This document shows, piece after piece, positions 57,640-64,000 of a stretch of DNA of 64,000 bases (positions are counted from its first letter, which is position 1; every line of letters begins with the position of its first letter). Source of the DNA: Fasciola hepatica. Taxonomy: Eukaryota; Platyhelminthes; Trematoda; Plagiorchiida; Fasciolidae. The stretch is from positions 19,159,501 through 19,223,500 of the forward strand of contig CANUEZ040000182.1 in NCBI GenBank assembly GCA_948099385.1, read 5' to 3'. The notes beneath the pieces were generated by a model that saw only the letters and a program-made list of their open reading frames with translations, had not been told where the DNA came from and made no database searches. The position numbers were made by a program, and so were the translations under genes.

Positions 57640-58480
57640 GAGAGAAGGTTTGACTCCGAACAAGTAGGATAATTCTACAAAAAAGGTGGGGTCTTCACGG
57701 GAAATAGTAGATAGATATGCCGACTGTGCGCCCTTGGGACATGATGTCAGTAGGTGGTGGAAGCTGTTGCAGCTGATGTATTATTGCTGGATCTGCCTTG
57801 ATTGGTTTTTAGGGACTTCTAATTCAAGTGTAGTGGCATGCCAGGTTCGTATGATAATCTTGTCCCCACCGAGTGTGGTATCATATTTGTGAGCAACCTG
57901 CAGAGACCTGGACTAATTCAGATGTTGCTCTTGTTCTGTTGTGCCACAAATTGCTAGATTATCCAAGATGGCAATGTGCCAGAAATCTTCTTGCTTCTAA
58001 TGATTTTGTTAGTATTTTGTTCGAAGTATGCCACTCAGTTCGGAACACCGAGAGGAAAACGACAGGACTAGTACAGCTTACCACAAGTTCCGAATGCCGT
58101 ATATATCTTTTCGTCGGATCGGAAGGGGATCTGGTGATAAGCACGCGTTAGGCCAAGTGTACAGCGTACTTCATACCTGGAGATCTTCGCCACCAAGTCG
58201 TCATTCCGCAAAAATGGATATCAGTCGAGGACAGCGCATCAATTGGTAGTTTAACTATAGTCGATTGTCATTCGACGTTAACTGTTATCACTAGAGGTTC
58301 CGAAGACTGTGCTCTCCACGGGGTATTAGCTATTCCCACAATTCCAAAATATATCAGCCGTTCAACCTCATATTTAATAAATGATGTGTCTTGCGTTGGT
58401 TTGCACTTTGGTGACCATTTCCCAAAGAAAGATTGCGGGTTGGCTTGAGACTCAAGAGGACCACAAAGAGTGTACAAAGG
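57640..58480 (-). pseudogene. Reverse transcriptase of the CsRn1-like element
   Basis: The first block is in 58,477-58,268: SFIKYEVERLIYFGIVGIAN, TPWRAQSSEPLV (the 'FI..EV.RLL..GIVE.S.SPWRAQ' motif). Next, YPFLRNDDLVAKISRYEVRC, TLGLTRAYHQIPFRSDEKIY, TAFGTCGKLYQ (58,230-58,080). The catalytic Asp of 'TLDLTRAYHQ' is Gly. The YLDD region is scrambled. The 'KPDP..L..LL.LPPPT' block is recognisable as KADPAIIHQLQQLPPPTD near 57,770. Confidence 0.78.
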
Positions 58481-58691
58481 CTTGATTCAAAAGAAGAAAC
58501 CTCGGCATTTTGGTGTCATCTAAGAAAAGCATGACCTGGGAGTACGTCCGTATACATGTCTGGAAGGACAAGGCGTTTAGTGTGATCATAACGACGGTCT
58601 TTATATTGGACAAAATAATAAAGGTGACCACAAGAAAGATTAAAATTCGTGTGGAACATATTGTGACTCATTGTTTTGAGGGAATGTTTGA

Positions 58692-59050
58692 CTAACAGTG
58701 TTTATCAACAACATCTTCAGAAATAAAACTCATCGAACAACCCATGTCAATAACTGCATGTACAATAACGGTATTTACTTTTGTGTTGATCACAATGTCA
58801 GAAAGACAGAATGGAGCAGTGGCAATAGTGACAGCATATAGGGGTGATTTGGTGGTCGAGGGAACGTTTCTGGGATACTGTTTTAACTCCAGGCGAAGAT
58901 CAACATACTCGCATAAAGTGTTTATTTTACCATAAACTCCACACAACGCGTCTCCTGATGGACATTTTTTTCTAGTGTATTGAGTGGGACCACAAAAATG
59001 ACGAGAATTTGCCTTTATGCAAACCTGGTTGTTGGTGGAATCCGATATAA
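58692..59050 (-). pseudogene. Zinc knuckle and aspartic protease of the CsRn1-like element
   Basis: The minus strand reads HFCGPTQYTRKKCPSGDALC followed by YGK.NTLCEYV, a decayed double CCHC knuckle (C..C.....R..CPA.DA.C..C.K.GH...VC). The same frame continues into VNTVIVHAVIDMGCSMSFIS, the protease block in which the active-site DTGSS has become DMGCS. The frame 58,946-58,692 is otherwise open (84 codons). Confidence 0.75.
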
Positions 59051-59110
59051 CGTGCAGGACGGAAGATGTGTATTGTCAGATAAGCAACACGAATACGAGA
59101 GATGAACAGC

Positions 59111-59639
59111 GAATACCATAGATTATTTTAGAGCTAGTTATAATTGTCCTGCAACACCATAGGTAGTTTTGAGATCTAAATTCTCCTCTCTCTCTCTCTC
59201 TGACTAATGTGATTGGCATCGAGGGCTACACTCCCCACGATACTGCTTAGCACTGACAGATTTGAAATGCAGTCAGCAGAAAATTTCCTCAGATTCTGAA
59301 AAACTGATCGGGACAGGGCCACGTTGTCGCTGACAGGTCGCGCTGAGCATGAATGACACCTTTTGGTTGTATGTAAAAACCTTCCAGAGCGTTTAATTCC
59401 TTGTCATGGTCTTCACAATCCGCAATGTTTGGAGATAGGTGAGGCGATGTAGTTGGCCATAATGGCAAGTTTGGCAATTTGGAGTGGATCACCAGCCTTG
59501 AGAAAGTTATCGAAGGCTTTCTCAAATGGATCTAGTAGTCCAATGTGTCTGATAAGTGAGGGTCAACGTCGAAACGGTTAGGTCGAACTATGCACCCTAT
59601 ATTCAAAATGATCAGGTTGTGATGATCGACTACACAAAT
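59111..59639. other. Possible gag region of the CsRn1-like element, not resolved
   Basis: A minus frame at 59,525-59,289 (78 codons) lies where gag is expected but shows no diagnostic motif. A TC tract lies at 59,183-59,201. Confidence 0.3.
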
Positions 59640-59720
59640 ATAAGCACAGGCAAGCTGGATGGAGAAATCAGAATGGACGTTTATGGACTTCAATCGGTTT
59701 GGTTCTGGTTTAATAAATGG
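59640..59720 (-). repeat. Possible 5' LTR remnant of the CsRn1-like Gypsy element
   Basis: Counterpart of 55,845-55,925. See that entry for the shared blocks and doubts. Confidence 0.35.
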
Positions 59721-61639
59721 AGATGATTCGAAAGCAGAAATGTCTTCTTATTAAAGCTAGTGAGACAGATAAAAATTCTCCCAGCTTATGATATTTGGAT
59801 GGACCGTAAATTGTGCGTACGTGTTTCGACCGGTTGGCTTTTCTTTGGTCTGGAGAAGCTGAAAATGCCATTCGGATTCAGCCGCCATAAGACTTTCGGG
59901 AAGCAATTTTGTATGAATGCTGTATTAGTCGTCCCTCAGACATTCGACGGGAATTTAAAACCTTCCTAAACCAGTGCACTCAACTTCACTAAATGTTCAA
60001 CTCTATATACCATTACGATAACAAAAGCATATTCTGTTTTTAGAAAAACCTCACTCACTACTTTTGAATTCTCGTAGCCTGCCTAAGTGTGTACATGATG
60101 AAATCGTCAGCTATACAGAAGGCGGAGTCAAATCTTAGTAGCAAGTGTCGAGTAAATTTAATTTCAACTTTTCTAAGTAAACGTCTGATGATGATGCCAA
60201 TTCTAAAATTCGAGGGTAGAGGTTTTCAAATAACAGTTCTCAATCAAATTGCTTGGAAGTAAACAGCTTCATCGTTGGTGACATCTACCGATTCCAGTTT
60301 TATCTTATTAACGACACAGAAAAAAAGCCATGAAAATAAAATTTGAGATTGATCGAAAGCATCTCAGTCTGGAGATCAGTGGAGATTTTTTGGCTTGGTT
60401 TGGTACCGGACTCTCAAGTTTGCCTCACACCAGTCGACTCATTGGGTTCGCCACAAACCTTGTTTTCTCCTCTTCAGTCAAACTGGGAATAGCTTCGGTA
60501 ATGGAAGCCTATGCACTTTCAAGTCCATGATGGGATTTTTGGTTATCAGGCATTATTCAATGCAAGTCAACCAAGTGAACATTGTGGATGTGATTTTGTA
60601 TTAGTATCGTCGTGTGGATTTTTGGATATAGGAACATTTGGATGCATTCGCGGTATTCATCATAGACAACTGAGTATGAAACTTCCTACACTTACCTTTT
60701 TCCCTCAGCTTGGATTATTCCTTATCACGTTGAAGATACTCCTCATACATATGTTGATTGCAATATAAAATACCCAGTCAGACACACTACGTTGTCCACG
60801 AATTAGAGGTTGGACAAAATGATTTCACACTTTATGAATTACTGAAGGTGATGAATGACTGCTGAAAACAGATGAGTATCGGTTGACGAGGTTGGTGCCA
60901 ATGAGATACAGACGTATTCCTTCTGAACTGGCATGAATATCACTTGATAGAAGTGATGTTTTCCAATAAATTTGGCAGTAGAAAATGACGCAGAAGATCC
61001 ATATGGTCCGCTGAGTATAGAGCCGGGCACTTACTGAGAACACTACTGAAAGGTGGCACAAGATATTATACTCAATCATGATCGTGTAAAATATAGTTAG
61101 TCTAAGAAACAACATTCCCTGTGTGAATATGGCTTCCAACTGTGAATACGGCCCTTATCATTACATTCCATTCATGTTAGAATAAGTTCATCTCATGAAT
61201 AAGTGCTGAAATCTTTGAAGTTCTGCACTACTGCTGGAGTAAATCACAACGATTACCCTCTTCGTTCATCGTAATAAATTAGTTGAAAAAGATATTTAGG
61301 TATATCAAAGGCGCACGCATCAATGTGTTCGTGTTTGGAAGATTTCTGAAACTGTCTTCAATATCGTACTGACAGAACAAAGAACAGTCTGAAGATCCTG
61401 TTCTCAAAGTTAGTCAGTAATAAGAATTGGAACATGCTTTTCCCGAAATAATCTTGAAAAGAAAAGCCAGAGTTGCAACATAGCACGATTTATGTCCGGG
61501 ATGATTTCGCTGAATCTCAACTTGGTGCATACTGCAGAACGATACTGTCTAAATAAGTTCATGTAAAACCATTATATTCGACAAATATAGGGCAAATTAC
61601 AATAGTCAAGTTACGTCACCATGGTAAAGAGGCATTAAC
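59721..61639. other. No recognisable gene
   Basis: Frames up to 104 codons (61,139-60,825, minus) are present, but no motif could be assigned. Confidence 0.35.
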
Positions 61640-62290
61640 AAAGAGCTTTTTCTTCTGACACAATATAGGTTTCCATCGATATATGGCAATAGCTTCAGAA
61701 AACCTCAAAATCCTGGTATTCTTTGCCACGTAAATGACCCGAAACGCAGTGCTTCAGTCAACTGGATGTTGCGTCATCAGAAGATGACGAGCGACAGCCG
61801 ACGACGGGATCTTATGGTTTTGAACGTTCTCATTATGCCTTCGAACTGACCCTGATTGCATTACAATAAGTTGTATCCAATTTGGAATGTGTTCAATCAC
61901 TCGGTTACGTAACTATCGCTGTGTTCGACCCACGTAGGTTGCTCCGCAACTACACTGAAATTGGTAAATCAGATTCGATTAGGTGTACATAGAAAGACAT
62001 TGTTTCACCGAGGGTGTGGGGATCTCAGTCGTTCGATGAACAATTCTGAGGTCAGCTGCATAATATGTTCTGGCAAGCGTTGATCCAAGTCGTCGTTTGA
62101 GCAAGCAATTGACGTCATCACTTTTGAATGGAAGACAAAGGGTGACTAGTAATTTTTCTACTGTACGATTCGTTTGTCTGATCACTTTAGGCTTACTGTG
62201 CCTTTCGATAAATGCATCGGGATAAGCGTTTTCAGTCAGAGATTCTTTCATTTCTCGTAGTTCGTTGAAAGCTTTTATCCCGATGCGTTT
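61640..62290 (-). mobile_element. PLE fragment with nearly intact GIY-YIG domain, minus strand
   Basis: The minus frame reads ENAYPDAFIERHSKPK (end of RT, 'NGYP..FI'), then KLLVTLCLPFKSDDVNCLLK, a linker, and the nuclease: NLIYQFQCSCGATYVGRTQR, stop, LRNRVIEHIPNWI, IPSSAVARHLLMTQHPVD, stop, STAFRVIYVAKNTRIL and LPW, then a stop near 61,619. Only two internal stops break the domain (TAG after RTQR, TGA after HPVD). It belongs to the YIGRT lineage. The piece is 5'-truncated in the RT and, at its 5' edge, joins an inverted copy of its own sequence. Confidence 0.8.
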
Positions 62291-62329
62291 ATTGAAAGGC
62301 ACAGCAAGCCTAAAGTCATCAGACAAACG
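62171..62329. repeat. Inverted repeat (fold-back) at the PLE 5' edge
   Basis: The left arm is about 62,171-62,232 and the right arm about 62,270-62,329. The arms match as reverse complements over about 60 bases with a handful of mismatches, separated by about 37 bases. The left arm is the genuine PLE RT end (minus strand, FIERHSKPKV), and the right arm is the same sequence inverted. It would form a long hairpin. This geometry fits a 5' inversion made during insertion. Confidence 0.8.
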
Positions 62330-62839
62330 GGCATTCCCAGCGTCACTAGGCTTTGTTCGAGGTTGCAGCTGTAGCCCGTGCACAACTAAGTGCTACCTGT
62401 CGGCCTACAGGAAGACAGTGTGTTTTTGAGCCGGTGACTGATCGAGCGGTTTATGCGTCTTTTAAATGGTTATCTGCCAGTCCAGAACACCCAACGTTTC
62501 ATGGTACATGGTTGCCCGTGGCTCTCTTAAAGCTCGTTCTCCATTCGGTGGAAGTGACCATGGCCCAGAGGCCCATGTGACCCTCCTGGTTGAACAGTCT
62601 CCCATTTTGACCGTTGGATCAAGCACTAGGTCTCGTTCGCCCATTTAGAGCAAAGCTGCCTTCGCATGTTTAGCACTGTCTCACCGAGGATTTTAGGCCT
62701 CGGCTACCCTGCAAATATATTTGGCCCGCGTATTGAGCAGCTTACTGAGGAGTGGCCACTGATGCATGCTTTAGTTCAGTCGACTCACAGGTGAGAGTTA
62801 GGTAACCGAAGGAGACTAAGGAGATGGAGGATATGATAA
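62330..62839. other. Short unassigned stretch between two PLE relics
   Basis: Overlapping frames on both strands (60-75 codons) have no motif. It may belong to the inverted 5' part of the PLE at 61.6-62.3 kb or be an older spacer. Confidence 0.3.
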
Positions 62840-63790
62840 AGGGACACGACAGCATATCAACCCAGTGATGCTTCGTCTCTCAGTAATCCAATACACCTCA
62901 CGTGTGATGAAAGGCCGTGGCAGCTGTCTGATCAGTAACATTCGGCCTTGTGCTTCTTATTAGTTAAAACAGGTGTCTACCCACCATGGAACATGTTCGG
63001 TCACCCTCAGCTTAAGTTGCCTTTCAGTTTGGCCCATTTATCTAGACAAGCAGACACAAGTGAACATTCATAGAAGGTGTAATATGGTATAAACTAACAA
63101 CGATTGCCTGACTGTGGGGACAGATATCTCTGTGCGCGCGTAAGGCAGGACAGGTTTGGCGGCAATGCATGACAGCTCCATTGTTGATTTGACGGTGATC
63201 GTTCAATATGAGTGCGTGCTGTAAAAACCTTTTAATAAAACTTCATGGGTAGCCACTTGTTTACAGCATGTCATTTAGTAGTTCCAATTTAGAGTCAAGC
63301 ATGTCTCGAGTACAGTTTTCGGGCTCTGTCAAACATGGCTCTCGCCAACCCGTGTTTGTAACTCAGAGATAAAATAAACAATGAAGTGGGGGTACTGTCC
63401 TGACCATGTGTGCCTTTGCGAGAGTAGTGCTACCGTCCAGATGCTTGGCTACCATAATTTCGAGAAATCCGAATATATTCTCAGACTCGTGCTCCACGGA
63501 GAGCCGTATGTTTGGATGAATCTCGGTGAATCTACGGACAGAGTTGATTGAGTCTTGCTTTGAGTTGCCAATAACAAGTATAATATCAACGTATTCTCTG
63601 TAGAGCTTGGTGTCTCCTATAATGTCATTCCGTTCATTCTAAAGACTCTCTAGAAATGTGTCAGCCACGATGAGGCCTAGTGGCTTATCACTGTGAAGTC
63701 ATCAGTCTCACCTGATAAGATGCAAGGAAATCTAAACGAATACAAGTTGAGCAAATTTACCGTGTTGTCTTTTCAGAACTTTCTGACTCC
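62840..63790 (-). mobile_element. PLE fragment (RT + partial GIY-YIG), minus strand
   Basis: From about 63,700 the minus strand reads DKPLGLIVADTFLESL, stop, NERNDI, then LYREYVDIILVIGNSKQDSI, NSVRRFTEIHPNIRLSVEHE, SENIFGFLEIMVAKHLDGST. These are the MGSPLGP..AD, YVDD and HP.I.FT.E.E..FLD..V blocks of PLE RT. The active-site YVDD is YVDI. The RT ends TSGYP, stop, SFIKRF near 63,200. A GIY-YIG core remains as MGQTERQLKLRVTEHVPWWV (63,030-62,975), with a weak '.TKHHWVDM' block after it. Its own RT end shows that it is a copy distinct from the neighbouring one at 61.6 kb. Confidence 0.72.
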
Positions 63791-64000
63791 TTGCTTGAAA
63801 ACTACTTCGCAGCCTTATGTCGTGGGGACACAATGTGTGGGATATTTCTGTCCAGATCATCGCAATGATTGCCTTTCAGTTTGATAGGATGAAGTTAAAC
63901 AATTCGGAAGTTGAAGATTCCCTAAGATATGACTCTTTTTACCAATCGCATTTATACCTTGTCAAATTCAAGTGGTCGTCAGGTAATGGCACTACCCTCT
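63791..64000. other. Window edge, no feature
   Basis: The minus strand may still hold RT sequence of the PLE fragment at its start. Otherwise nothing is visible. Confidence 0.3.

Larger units (their letters stand above)
55930..59110 (-). mobile_element. Degraded CsRn1-like Ty3/Gypsy retrotransposon, minus strand
   Basis: Read on the minus strand from 59.1 to 55.9 kb, the order is zinc knuckle, protease, reverse transcriptase, RNase H, integrase and a C-terminal tail. The integrase core and the 'EYNSNYSLVHYDHGREDHAS' tail followed by LNPLAP resemble the CsRn1/Kabuki clade of Ty3/Gypsy, which is well known in flukes. Frameshifts and stops are frequent, and three active sites are damaged (see the parts). 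A possible LTR pair lies at 55.85 and 59.65 kb. Confidence 0.82.

Noticed and set aside
1..64000. CRISPR arrays, prokaryotic operons, phage or viral genomes
   Set aside because: No regularly spaced repeats and no ribosome-binding-site-led gene trains were seen. The spliced genes and retroelements show an animal genome.

Overview
The window looks like intergenic and intronic DNA from a parasitic flatworm (Platyhelminthes, most likely a cestode, less likely a trematode). This is inferred from three things. Penelope-like elements (PLEs) with GIY-YIG domains are abundant. A Ty3/Gypsy element resembles the CsRn1 clade known from flukes and tapeworms. The few host-gene candidates have very short introns (41, 46, 62, 63 and 63 bp). 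No bacterial or viral organisation is present, and nearly every long open frame is a fragment of a decayed retroelement.

Layout. At 0.3-1.0 kb and 17.1-17.8 kb lie two near-identical copies of a segment holding the first two exons of a small gene. An RTE-type LINE endonuclease relic is at 3.6-4.35 kb. LINE relics on the + strand follow at 7.6-10.25, 11.2-12.5, 15.1-16.3 and 18.4-18.8 kb. From 19.7 to 31 kb the DNA is almost featureless, apart from a TA microsatellite and a candidate small secreted-protein gene at 28.4-28.7 kb (minus). At 31.2-31.6 kb there is a tRNA-like (SINE-type) head and a ribozyme-like PLE tail. At 32.1-34.0 kb are the two last exons of an unrecognised minus-strand gene, a LINE relic abutting them, and a candidate cysteine-rich secreted ORF.

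From 34.8 to 40.5 kb is a stack of retroelements. A degraded Ty3/Gypsy element is followed directly by a near-complete PLE. That PLE is itself split by a 705-bp piece of a second PLE lineage, bounded by an 8-bp target-site duplication and restoring the reading frame across the insertion. After a quiet stretch with one candidate terminal exon (43.4-43.5 kb), more relics lie on the minus strand: a ribozyme-like PLE tail (46.7 kb), and PLE fragments at 48.8-49.7, 54.15-55.2, 61.6-62.3 and 62.8-63.8 kb. A CsRn1-like Gypsy element at 55.9-59.1 kb has possible LTR remnants.

The clearest intact host gene is a three-exon gene at 53,476-53,874 (+). It encodes a 103-residue secreted protein with a signal peptide and four mature cysteines (a CxC pair plus two). 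It has two phase-0 mini-introns, a possible TATA box, a 5' UTR exon upstream and an AATAAA downstream. All retroelement copies carry stops, frameshifts or lost catalytic residues. The window is a fossil bed of mobile DNA with a few small host genes between the layers.
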